From JBDTMC01 sp039934475 (lineage in GTDB: Bacteria; Acidobacteriota; Terriglobia; Bryobacterales; Bryobacteraceae), in contig JBDTMC010000432.1 of assembly GCA_039934475.1 (NCBI GenBank), positions 1-6,732 of the forward strand: a stretch of 6,732 nucleotides of DNA, read 5' to 3'. The position numbers were made by a program, and so were the translations under genes. This document shows positions 1-6,605 of this stretch, piece after piece. Each line of letters starts with the position of its first letter. Position 1 is the stretch's first letter. Below the pieces are notes generated by a model. That model ran no database searches and was not told the origin of the DNA. It saw nothing but the letters and a program-made list of their open reading frames with translations.

Positions 1-1218
1 CAGCACCAGAGACAGCGTCCGCGTGGCGGGTTTGGCGGCGTTGAATTTGAGTGAGTCCGCACCGAGGGCGGCGAGGCCGGCGATGCCGATATGCGTGATG
101 ACGATGGCCATGGAAGGCGATCGCGCTTTCTCAATGAGGGGAAGAACGGCATACAGGATTCCGTGGAAAACTGTGTCGCCGCCAAGGGAGAAGAACAGGG
201 CGCCGAGGGTGAGTCCGGCGAAGAGAGGAACGTATCGGTTGCGCCAGCGGGACGCGATGGCGAGGGCGGCGAGGCTGACGGCGGCGACTCCCATGTAGGG
301 ATTGGCATGGACCTCCATGCGAGGAAAGACCAAACCGTAGAGGGCGCGCAATTGGAGGCTGAAGTGAGAATGGATGCTGTAAGGAACGATGTCGCTCCAG
401 CCGACGGGATCAGGCAGGCCGACCCAGCGCCTGGCGAGTCTGCCGTATTCCAGGGCGGGGAGCAATTGAAGTCCGGCTACGAGTCCCGCAAAGACGCCCC
501 AAAGGGAGAAGTAGAAGGCATAACGTCTCCAGTTGGAAGGTTCTCGGGCGATGGCGACCAGCCAGAATGCGGCTACCGCCAAACCGAGGAAGATGGGGAT
601 CTGGTGATGTCCACTCAACCAGGCCAAGCCATAGAAGGTTCCTGAGAAGACGGCGTCGGAAGGCTTTGCTTCGGTCCCCGTCGCCCTGATCAAGAAGAGC
701 AGCACGAGGGGGATATAGATGGCGCCGTTGAGCATCTGGGGCCAGTCGGTTGTCCCCATGTAACCCGAGCAGCCGAATAGCAAGCCACCGATGGCCGAGG
801 CGAAGCGGCTGGCGCGGAGCTGGCGGCACAGGGCATAGGCGAACCACACCCCGAGTAAGTGAAGCAAGACGAAATACCAATGGAGGTAACTCTGCCGCAG
901 CCAGCCATTACGGAGGGGAAGCGCTGTGAGTATCCAGTTAGTGGGAGTCGCGGCGCCGGTTATGCCTTGACCGAGCAGGGGCTGTCCCATCCAGAGGTAG
1001 GGGTCCCAGAGAGCGAAGGTGCCGGAGTGCAAGGAAGTCGCCTGGAGCTGCCACCACGGCATTACCTGATTGACTATGTCGGGAGAATCGAGCCAGGAGT
1101 ACTGATTCGTCAAAACCAACTTCCACCAGAAACCGACGGTGATGAACGCCAGCAGCGCAATCACCATCAAGCGACGGGGCGTGCGCCGATACCACACGCG
1201 GTTTCCGTAGGAGCTCAT
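1..1218 (-). CDS. YfhO-like multi-span membrane protein (predicted GT-C-type glycosyltransferase), C-terminus cut by window edge
   Basis: Reading the minus strand from the ATG at 1218 gives 406 codons with no stop to the window edge, so only the N-terminal part is present. An arginine-rich start (RVWYRRTPRRL) precedes a first membrane span at about residues 16-36. A periplasmic loop follows with two acidic residues (D44, D47) and the motif LWDPYLWMGQPLLGQ (70-84), typical of the YfhO family. Further hydrophobic spans lie near 113-131, 165-178, 205-224, 232-253, 308-324, 329-345 and 370-388. The stretch EKARSPSMAIV (363-373) followed by GLAALGADSL is the usual late YfhO region. In Bacillus subtilis, YfhO is needed to transfer GlcNAc from a lipid-linked donor to lipoteichoic acid; the acceptor here is unknown. 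The start overlaps the upstream stop as ATGA, indicating translational coupling. Only a distant AGGG precedes it. A related GT39/PMT-like membrane protein is the main alternative. Existence of the gene is near certain; the family call is fairly sure. Confidence 0.85.
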   Translation of the reverse strand, partial: MSSYGNRVWYRRTPRRLMVIALLAFITVGFWWKLVLTNQYSWLDSPDIVNQVMPWWQLQATSLHSGTFALWDPYLWMGQPLLGQGITGAATPTNWILTALPLRNGWLRQSYLHWYFVLLHLLGVWFAYALCRQLRASRFASAIGGLLFGCSGYMGTTDWPQMLNGAIYIPLVLLFLIRATGTEAKPSDAVFSGTFYGLAWLSGHHQIPIFLGLAVAAFWLVAIAREPSNWRRYAFYFSLWGVFAGLVAGLQLLPALEYGRLARRWVGLPDPVGWSDIVPYSIHSHFSLQLRALYGLVFPRMEVHANPYMGVAAVSLAALAIASRWRNRYVPLFAGLTLGALFFSLGGDTVFHGILYAVLPLIEKARSPSMAIVITHIGIAGLAALGADSLKFNAAKPATRTLSLVL

Positions 1219-2642
1219 AATTCTTGCCGCCCTGGCTTTTCGGCGATGGCGATGATAGACAGAGAGCGCCAAGGGAGGTGGCGATCGATTTTTCGCCACA
1301 GCCACACGAGGCGGTCGAAGAACCAGAGTTGTATGACGCTAAAACGGCGGCGGCGGAGGATGCGCCCGTTCAGATACCAGCCCGGGCGGGTGATCCGATT
1401 GAAGCGGAGGATTGCTTTGACGTCGAAGCCGGCTTCGCGCAGGCACTGACGCAGCGAGTCCTCAGAGTAGCGGCGGCAGTGTCCAAGAACGGTATCGAGA
1501 GTCCCGTAGATGGACTCGTCTTGCGGGACTAGCACCACGGCAGTGCCTCCAACGCGCAGCGCGCGGCCGATGTTGCGGAGGCCGTTAACATCGTCTTCGA
1601 CGTGCTCCAAGACGTTGAGGCAGACGACGGTGTCCACCTGGCCTTCAAACGGGGCGAAGTCTTCCGGGACCGACAGATCGCAGTGCGAAATCGAGACGTT
1701 GGGCCGGTTCTGGAATCTGACGCGCAAGCGCTCGAGGTGGGCGGCGTTGATGTCGGTGGCGAAGTAGGTCTGGCGCGACCTGGAAAGAAAAGCGGAGAGG
1801 TTGCCGATGCCCGCGCCCAACTCCAGAATGCGCGGACCGGCGTAGGGCGCAACGGTGTCGGCCATCCATTGGTTGAAGCGCGGCGTGCGGGCGAGGGTGT
1901 CGAGGATGCGCTCACCGTCATCGTGATAGATGTCGCGGCGAAGTCCGTATTTGAGGATGACCGCGAGGGCGATGAAGGCGTCTTTGGCTCCGATCTTTTT
2001 CCCCTCGATGTAGGTGCGCCCGTGATAGCTGACGGGGACTTCGTAGACGGCGGCTCCGCGCTGGGCGAGCTTGATGGCTAATTCCGGCTCGATTCCAAAC
2101 CGGTCGCTGCGCAAGGGAATCGACTTGACGAGGGAGAGGCGGAAGGCTTTGTAGCCAGTCTCGACGTCGGTCAAATTCATGTCGGCGAAGATATTACAGA
2201 CGGTTGTCAGGAAGTGGTTGGCGAGGGAGTTCCAGAAGTAGAGGACACGCCGCTCGCCGGAATTCAAGAATCGGGAGCCGAATACGGCGTCGGCGCGCCC
2301 CTCGATCAGAGGGCGGATGAGCCGGGGGAGGTCCGTCGGGTCGTACTCCAAATCACTGTCCTGGACGACGGCGAACTCACCCGATGCCCTGGCAATCGCC
2401 GAGCGAATCGCTGCGCCCTTCCCCCGATTTTGCTCGTGTGTGAGGAGGATGACCCGTTCCGGATTCGTGTCGCGAAGCTGTTCGAGAATGGCATGTGAGC
2501 GATCAGTGGACCCATCGTCGACAACCACCACTTCTATTTCGACGCCAACCCCAAAGTCCACTGCGAGCAGACGTTGGACGGCGGCGGCTACGGTATCCTC
2601 CTCGTTGAATACGGGCATGAGGATGGAGAGTAGCGTTGTCAT
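1215..2642 (-). CDS. Fused family 2 glycosyltransferase (DPM1/CsbB-like) and class I SAM-dependent methyltransferase
   Basis: This is a 475-residue two-domain protein. Residues 1-235 are a GT-A family 2 glycosyltransferase: LSILMPVFNEEDTV (5-18), the nucleotide-sugar motif VVVDDGSTD (39-47), NRGKGAAIRSA (72-82), metal-binding QDSDLEYDP (94-102), GSRFL (122-126) and TDVETGYKAFR (158-168). The last motif is typical of polyprenyl-phosphate mannose/glucose/GlcNAc synthases. Residues 245-470 are a Rossmann methyltransferase: motif I ILELGAGIG (272-280), ATDIN (295-299) and the Methyltransf_11-type CLNVLEHVEDD (341-351), followed by LRVGGTAVVLVP. The C-terminus is basic and aromatic (WFFDRLVWLWRKIDRHLPW) and may lie on the membrane. 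The likely reaction is transfer of a sugar from a nucleotide donor to polyprenyl phosphate; the methyl acceptor is unknown. It is the first gene of the minus-strand pair and overlaps the YfhO-like gene by four bases. No clear ribosome-binding site precedes the ATG. Such fusions occur in database genomes, so the fusion need not be an assembly error. Confidence 0.93.
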   Translation of the reverse strand: MTTLLSILMPVFNEEDTVAAAVQRLLAVDFGVGVEIEVVVVDDGSTDRSHAILEQLRDTNPERVILLTHEQNRGKGAAIRSAIARASGEFAVVQDSDLEYDPTDLPRLIRPLIEGRADAVFGSRFLNSGERRVLYFWNSLANHFLTTVCNIFADMNLTDVETGYKAFRLSLVKSIPLRSDRFGIEPELAIKLAQRGAAVYEVPVSYHGRTYIEGKKIGAKDAFIALAVILKYGLRRDIYHDDGERILDTLARTPRFNQWMADTVAPYAGPRILELGAGIGNLSAFLSRSRQTYFATDINAAHLERLRVRFQNRPNVSISHCDLSVPEDFAPFEGQVDTVVCLNVLEHVEDDVNGLRNIGRALRVGGTAVVLVPQDESIYGTLDTVLGHCRRYSEDSLRQCLREAGFDVKAILRFNRITRPGWYLNGRILRRRRFSVIQLWFFDRLVWLWRKIDRHLPWRSLSIIAIAEKPGRQEL

Positions 2643-2674
2643 GAATTGAAGCAGCGGTCCATTCTGGACGAACC

Positions 2675-2680
2675 ATTATA
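2675..2680 (-). promoter_or_regulatory. Perfect TATAAT -10 element for the glycosyltransferase operon
   Basis: Read on the minus strand, these bases are TATAAT, an exact match to the sigma-70 -10 consensus in otherwise G+C-rich DNA. Transcription would start near 2668, giving a leader of about 26 bases before the ATG at 2642. No TTGACA-like -35 is found 16-18 bases upstream (the hexamers there are ACGGCG-like), and no extended TGn is present. Because TTATAA is palindromic, a forward TATAAC (2677-2682) overlaps it and could serve the divergent cytochrome gene. The call rests on sequence match and position only. Confidence 0.45.
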
Positions 2681-2715
2681 ACGAGGGTGGCTTGGCCCGC
2701 CGTTATCATAGAGTA

Positions 2716-4596
2716 ATGCGTCTGGTGTGGGGATTGCTCGCGGTCAGTTTCGCTGCCAACGCCGCGCCGGCGTCGTTTGTGGGATCGGCGCGCTGCCGGA
2801 CGTGTCATGCGGGGGAGTTTGAGCGCTGGAGCCATGACTGGCATGCGCGCGCGCTGTCGCCGGCGAGGGCGGAGGTGGTCGCGGGTCGGTTCGACGGACA
2901 GCATTACAAGGGAACATCGAGCGAGGCGTGGATGTCGCGAGCAGGCCCGGCGTACCAGATGCGGACGTTGGGCGCGGCGGGGACAGTGGCCGATTTTGCG
3001 ATCTCATGGCTGATCGGCGGGAAGAGGATGCAGGATACCGTCACCGTGATGCCTGATGGCGCGTGGCAGGTGCTTCCGGTCTACTTTCACGTCACCGGCG
3101 GCGGGGCGTGGGTGGATTACACGGAGGCGAAGCAGGGGACTCTGGATGCGGGGCATCCGTTCTTTTGGACCAACTTTCGGCGCAATGCCAATCATGAGTG
3201 TCTGGATTGCCATACGACTGGCTTGGTGACGGCCTACGACCGCGGCACAAAGAAGTGGCGGACGGAGTTTGCCGATGCCGGGGTGGCTTGCGAGAGTTGC
3301 CATGGGCCAGGGGCGGCTCATGCGGCGTCGGCGAAGGCTGCGGATATTGTGAATCCGGCGAAGCTGAGTGGGGAGTTAGGGCTGGCGGTGTGCGGGTCGT
3401 GCCATGGTCCGCGGGAGCCCGTGTTTCCGATACTGGATGGCGCTCACCGGTACCGGCCAGGACGGCGGTATGACGACTATTACGAGCCGATGGTGGTGGT
3501 GGACGGCGGTGAGAGGTCGGGCGACTATTTTGTCGATGGGCGGCCAAAATCGTCGAGTTTCGAGTTTCAGGCTCTGGTGCAATCGCAATGTTATTTGAAG
3601 GGGAAGGCGACTTGTTTGTCGTGCCACAATGCGCCGCATGAGGAGAGCGCCGGAGCGGAGTTGAAGCCGCTAGCGGCGGGCGATGCTTCGTGCAAGAAAT
3701 GCCATGCCGCGATTGCGGCTTCCGGTTCGGTACATACGCGGCATACCGCCAAAGCGGCGCCGGGCTGCCTGGCTTGCCATATGCCGAAAACGGTAACTGG
3801 CGTGCTGGACCAATTTGCGGATCACGCCATAGACGTGCCCGTGCCGGCCAATACGGTGCGGCATGGGATTCCGAATGCGTGCGGGACGTGCCACCCGACG
3901 CGGACGGCGGCGGTCCTGCAATCGGATGTGATGCGACTATGGCCGGGGGCGGGGAAGCGTCAGGCGCGGCGGCTGCGGCTGGCCGATGCCATTGATGAGA
4001 AGACGGCACGGAACAGCCAAACTGCTTTGACGGCCGTGGTGGCCGATGAAGGCGAGGCAGTGGAGTTGCGCGGCGCAGCGGCGCTGTTGCTGGCGCAGCG
4101 GTTTGGCCCTGCGGCCAAGGGGCCGTTGGAAGCGCTGTTGGGGAGCCGCCCGGCGTTGCTGCGGACGCGGGCGCTGGAGGGGTTGGCGTATGCGCGGTCC
4201 ACTGATAGTGCGGATGCGGTGTTTGCTTTGGCCACCGATCATGCGCTGGTTGTGAGGGAGACGGCGGCACTGGTGCTGTCCGCGCTGGGGGATATCCGGG
4301 CGGAAGGCTTGTTGCGGAAGTTGGCCGACGATGGGGCGAGTTCCGGACTACCGAAGCCGCACCAGGCGCTGGGGATCGCGGCGCTGCAGCGGGGTCAGGT
4401 AGATGTTGGCATAGTGGAGTTGGAGAAGGCGGTGACGGCGGCCCCGTATTGGGCGGACGCGTTGACGCCCTTGGGCGCAGGCTACTATCGGAAAGGGCAA
4501 TTGGACAAGGCGCGGCAGATGGCTTTGCAAGCGTTACATTTTGTCCCGGATCATCCGGGCGCGCAGCGGTTGTTGCAGCGGTTGGATGGGAAATGA
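2716..4596 (+). CDS. Exported octaheme c-type cytochrome with C-terminal HEAT and TPR repeats
   Basis: From the ATG at 2716 the protein has 626 residues. A signal peptide (MRLVWGLLAVSFAANA, cleavage near residue 16) sends it to the periplasm. Eight CXXCH haem sites begin at C27, C162, C192, C226, C300, C326, C351 and C389. The first lies in GSARCRTCHAGEFERW followed by HDWHARAL, like cytochrome c554 (Cytochrome_C554) proteins. An unpaired C292 precedes C300 in a QSQCYLKGKATCLSCH pattern. The haem domain closes with IPNACGTCHPTR (385-396). Residues of about 430-540 are alanine/leucine-rich helical HEAT-like repeats, and 545-622 hold two TPR units (HQALGIAALQRGQVDVGIVELEKA is split across the first; YYRKGQLDKARQMALQAL marks the second). 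The likely role is electron transfer or redox catalysis plus protein binding; substrate is unknown. An in-frame TTG at 2692 has a GAGG five bases upstream and adds MARRYHRV, but its codons include AGA and GTA, unlike the rest of the gene, so I prefer the ATG. Confidence 0.9.
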   Translation: MRLVWGLLAVSFAANAAPASFVGSARCRTCHAGEFERWSHDWHARALSPARAEVVAGRFDGQHYKGTSSEAWMSRAGPAYQMRTLGAAGTVADFAISWLIGGKRMQDTVTVMPDGAWQVLPVYFHVTGGGAWVDYTEAKQGTLDAGHPFFWTNFRRNANHECLDCHTTGLVTAYDRGTKKWRTEFADAGVACESCHGPGAAHAASAKAADIVNPAKLSGELGLAVCGSCHGPREPVFPILDGAHRYRPGRRYDDYYEPMVVVDGGERSGDYFVDGRPKSSSFEFQALVQSQCYLKGKATCLSCHNAPHEESAGAELKPLAAGDASCKKCHAAIAASGSVHTRHTAKAAPGCLACHMPKTVTGVLDQFADHAIDVPVPANTVRHGIPNACGTCHPTRTAAVLQSDVMRLWPGAGKRQARRLRLADAIDEKTARNSQTALTAVVADEGEAVELRGAAALLLAQRFGPAAKGPLEALLGSRPALLRTRALEGLAYARSTDSADAVFALATDHALVVRETAALVLSALGDIRAEGLLRKLADDGASSGLPKPHQALGIAALQRGQVDVGIVELEKAVTAAPYWADALTPLGAGYYRKGQLDKARQMALQALHFVPDHPGAQRLLQRLDGK

Positions 4597-4611
4597 ATCT
4601 TTCCCGAGAGT

Positions 4612-4616
4612 GAGGG
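4612..4616 (+). promoter_or_regulatory. Ribosome-binding site fixing the start at 4624
   Basis: GAGGG lies seven bases before the ATG at 4624. It selects that ATG over the in-frame ATGs at 4630 and 4642, which would be too far away. It also shows that this genome uses Shine-Dalgarno initiation. Confidence 0.7.
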
Positions 4617-4623
4617 TATCTTT

Positions 4624-5226
4624 ATGATCATGCCGAGTTGGATGCGTATTCTTTGCACTGGACTGCTTCTAGGGGGAGCCGCGACGTACGGCCAGACCCC
4701 AGCGGCCAAGTTTGTACCCGAGACCGGCAGCCAGCGCTGGCATGAGTATGCGGTGGATTCGTACCTCTCGCCTGGTCCCTACCTGGGGGCGCTTCTACCG
4801 GCTGCGTTCGAACAGTGGGATGGCCGTCAGCCCGAATGGGGGCAAGGGATGAAAGGCTATGCGAAGCGAGTGGGCGCGCGCATGGCTATGGTGGAATTGC
4901 AGGCGGCGTTCTATCATGGCGGCGCGCTCGCGATTGGCGAAGACACGCGGTATGAGCGTTGCGGTTGTTCAGGCGCGATGAGACGAGTGGGGCACGCCGT
5001 CTCGCGGACATTTGTGACGCGCAGCAGGTCAGGCACGCTGGTGCCGCGCGTGGCATTGTTCGGTGGGTATATGGGCGGAGCTTTGGTCGCTTCCACCTGG
5101 TATCCGGCCAGTGACGGTCTAGGGCGGCAGGCCCGAATTGGGGCGCTGCAGATCGGCTATGCCACCTTCGAGCAGATCGGTAAGGAGTTTGCCCCGGAGA
5201 TCCGGCGTCTGTTCCGGCGTAAGTAA
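4624..5226 (+). CDS. Secreted protein of unknown function, 200 residues
   Basis: I cannot assign a function. The N-terminus (MIMPSWMRILCTGLLLGGAATYGQ) is a signal peptide with probable cleavage near residue 23. The mature protein is rich in aromatic residues and glycine: RWHEYAVDSYLSPGPYLG (38-55), QPEWGQGMKGYAKRVG (69-84), GEDTRYERCGCSG (105-117), a small Gly/Ala-rich stretch VALFGGYMGGALVAS (143-157) followed by TWYP (158-161), and a closing IGKEFAPEIRRLF (185-197). The WGQG-GY-R, edpRY, WYP and kEF-P-I arrangement resembles short secreted proteins I associate with acidobacterial genomes. C113 and C115 (CGC) are the only cysteines in the mature part and could bind a metal or form a disulfide. 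The gene starts 27 bases after the cytochrome stop and is followed by a terminator, so the two are probably co-transcribed. An envelope or periplasmic accessory role is inference. Confidence 0.85.
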   Translation: MIMPSWMRILCTGLLLGGAATYGQTPAAKFVPETGSQRWHEYAVDSYLSPGPYLGALLPAAFEQWDGRQPEWGQGMKGYAKRVGARMAMVELQAAFYHGGALAIGEDTRYERCGCSGAMRRVGHAVSRTFVTRSRSGTLVPRVALFGGYMGGALVASTWYPASDGLGRQARIGALQIGYATFEQIGKEFAPEIRRLFRRK

Positions 5227-5240
5227 CGCCTGGCGCAATT

Positions 5241-5263
5241 GCGAGTGTCGTACTCGCGTTTTT
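5241..5263 (+). terminator. Rho-independent terminator of the cytochrome operon
   Basis: A perfect 6-bp stem GCGAGT (5241-5246) / ACTCGC (5252-5257) encloses a 5-base loop GTCGT. One G and then five T follow. It begins 14 bases after the stop codon of the secreted-protein gene, as expected for the end of that operon. The 5' stem overlaps a 10-bp palindrome CGCAATTGCG (5234-5243). The stem is short but G+C-rich. Confidence 0.75.
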
Positions 5264-5281
5264 GGTCAGAATCAGATATCA

Positions 5282-5315
5282 ATAGGTGAAAATCCAGATT
5301 GGGGGATTCACCTAT
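5282..5315 (+). promoter_or_regulatory. Inverted repeat over the translation start of the Gfo/Idh/MocA gene
   Basis: ATAGGTGAA (5282-5290) and TTCACCTAT (5307-5315) are perfect 9-base inverted repeats separated by 16 bases. In RNA the 3' arm covers the spacer and the first two bases of the ATG at 5314, and the GGGGGA ribosome-binding site (5301-5306) sits in the loop. A competing pairing, AATCC (5291-5295) with GGATT (5304-5308), would cover part of the ribosome-binding site instead. This could be a translational control hairpin, or a dyad operator with about 25 bases between half-site centres. The repeat itself is seen; its role is inferred. Confidence 0.45.
5301..5306 (+). promoter_or_regulatory. 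Ribosome-binding site selecting the ATG at 5314
   Basis: GGGGGA ends seven bases before the ATG at 5314. The open reading frame also extends upstream to a TTG at 5299, but that TTG lies before this site and would add GDSP ahead of a complete Tat signal, so the ATG is the better start. Confidence 0.7.
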
Positions 5316-6546
5316 GAATCGCCGGACCTTCCTTCAGGCTGCCTCCGCAGTCGCACTCCCTTTTTCACGCGCGATGGGCGCCAATGACCGCATTCGCGTT
5401 GGCTTTATTGGCATGGGCGGCCGGGCAAAGTGGCTGATTGGCTACAACATGCCGGGCACTGAGATCGTAGCGGTGGCGGATTGCCATTTTCCGCGCTGCT
5501 TTGAGGCGGCGAAGGTGCGTCCCGATGCGGAGAAGTGGACGAAATACCAGGACTACCGCAAGATGCTGGATCGCGAAAAGCTGGACGTGGTGTTTGTGGA
5601 GACGACCACACACGCACGAGTGCTGATCGCGATGACTGCGCTGGAGCGCGGCTTGGACGTGTATGCGGAGAAGCCGGTTAGTTTGACTATCGCTGAAGGG
5701 CGGACGCTGGCGAATGCGGTGAAAAAGACCAATCGTGTGCTGCAGGTGGGCACGCAGCAGCGGTCGATGCCGTACAACATGTTTGCGAGCAAGCTGGTGC
5801 GCGACGGGGCGATCGGGAAGATCCATACGGTGCTGGCGTGCAACTTCGAGCCGGGCAAGGCGTGGGTACCGCAGGAGGCGCAGCCGGTGCCGGAGGGATT
5901 GGATTGGGATCTGTGGTGCAACCAGACGGAACTGCGGCCCTATCATCACGACCTGCAGTATAAGTGGTCTTCGTGGTGGGATTACGATGGCGGCGGACAG
6001 AGTTGGGGCGTCTCCGGGTGGGGCACGCATGCGTTGGATCAGGTGCAGGCAGCGCTGGGCACGGACAATACAGGGCCAGTGGAGATGTGGCCGGAAGAGC
6101 CGGGTGAGCAGGCTCGCGTGACCATGCGGTATGCCAGCGGGACGTTGTTGAAGATCGCAGGCGTTGCGCGTCCGGACCACTCCGATTTGGGCGCGATTTT
6201 CCAGGGCGAGAATGGGCAGATTGAGATCAAGAGGGGGATTTCGGAGACCAACCGGCCGGAGTTATTTAAAGACGCTCCCGATCCGACGGTGGAAGGCTTT
6301 GGCGAGGACTTCTATCATCTGAACAACTTCTTCGCGTGCGTGCGTAGCCGGAAGGCGCCCAATGCGACTGCGGAGACGGGGCACCGAGCGACGACGGTTT
6401 GCCACCTGGTGAACATCACGCGGCAGGTGGGACGAAAGTTGAAGTGGGATCCGGTGGCGGAGCAGTTTGCCGACGATCCTCAGGCGAACAAGTTGCTGTG
6501 GCGGCCGCGCCGCAAGGGTTATGAACTGCCGGTGTTGAAGGCGTAG
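5314..6546 (+). CDS. Tat-exported Gfo/Idh/MocA family NAD(P)-dependent oxidoreductase
   Basis: The product has 410 residues. A twin-arginine signal (MNRRTFLQAASAVALPFSRA) suggests export in folded form with bound cofactor. The N-terminal Rossmann fold begins at RIRVGFIGMGGRA (26-38), then the strand IVAVADCH (51-58) and TTTHARVLIAMTALERGLDVYAEK read from residue 97. The EKP motif (119-121) carries the lysine usual at the active site. The substrate domain has a tryptophan-rich loop SSWWDYDGGGQSWG (219-232) and GWGTHALDQVQ (235-245), whose His239 is the probable catalytic histidine. The C-terminus has GHRATTVCHLVNITRQVGRKL (356-376), WDP (378-380), FADDPQANKLL (385-395) and RPRRKGYELP (398-407), matching the oxidoreductase family C-terminal region common in Planctomycetes and Acidobacteria. 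Members of the superfamily oxidise or epimerise sugars and inositols; exported ones include GH109-type NAD-dependent glycosidases. The exact substrate cannot be read. The gene has its own leader after the upstream terminator and appears to be transcribed alone. Confidence 0.94.
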   Translation: MNRRTFLQAASAVALPFSRAMGANDRIRVGFIGMGGRAKWLIGYNMPGTEIVAVADCHFPRCFEAAKVRPDAEKWTKYQDYRKMLDREKLDVVFVETTTHARVLIAMTALERGLDVYAEKPVSLTIAEGRTLANAVKKTNRVLQVGTQQRSMPYNMFASKLVRDGAIGKIHTVLACNFEPGKAWVPQEAQPVPEGLDWDLWCNQTELRPYHHDLQYKWSSWWDYDGGGQSWGVSGWGTHALDQVQAALGTDNTGPVEMWPEEPGEQARVTMRYASGTLLKIAGVARPDHSDLGAIFQGENGQIEIKRGISETNRPELFKDAPDPTVEGFGEDFYHLNNFFACVRSRKAPNATAETGHRATTVCHLVNITRQVGRKLKWDPVAEQFADDPQANKLLWRPRRKGYELPVLKA

Positions 6547-6567
6547 CCGGTGGCGGCATCGTAGGAT

Positions 6568-6605
6568 GTAGACCGCCTGCCGCGGACGTTCCCGAGGCGG
6601 TCTAC
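6568..6605 (+). repeat. Inverted repeat with 11-base arms, possible terminator or REP-like element
   Basis: GTAGACCGCCT (6568-6578) and AGGCGGTCTAC (6595-6605) are perfect inverted repeats around a 16-base loop that contains the palindrome CCGCGG. It starts 21 bases after the stop of the oxidoreductase gene. The stem is strong enough to stop transcription or protect the mRNA 3' end, but no T-tract follows it (GAATATG), so it is not a standard terminator. A dispersed palindromic repeat is an equal possibility. Confidence 0.6.

Noticed and set aside
91..645. A 184-codon plus-strand open frame
   Set aside because: It is antisense to the YfhO-like gene; its Gly/Glu/Asp-rich translation has no hydrophobic core, whereas the minus-strand frame gives clear membrane spans and family motifs.
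859..1449. A 196-codon plus-strand open frame across the two minus-strand genes
   Set aside because: It spans the junction of two genes with recognised domains on the other strand and ends in a long arginine-rich run.
2692..2715. TTG at 2692 as the start of the cytochrome gene
   Set aside because: It has a fair GAGG five bases upstream, but the added codons (TAT CAT AGA GTA) are unlike the gene, and the ATG at 2716 directly begins a complete signal peptide. Not fully excluded.
3092..4270. A 392-codon open frame on the minus strand
   Set aside because: It is antisense to the cytochrome gene, full of Pro, Ser, Arg and His in low-complexity runs, and has no domain; it is a by-product of high G+C coding on the other strand.
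5259..5290. A sigma-70 promoter for the oxidoreductase gene
   Set aside because: TTGGTC (5262-5267) and TATCAA (5277-5282) are partial matches only nine bases apart, so no acceptable -35/-10 pair is present.
5365..6180. A 271-codon open frame on the minus strand
   Set aside because: It lies wholly inside the well-supported oxidoreductase gene and its Arg/His/Leu-rich translation shows no motif.
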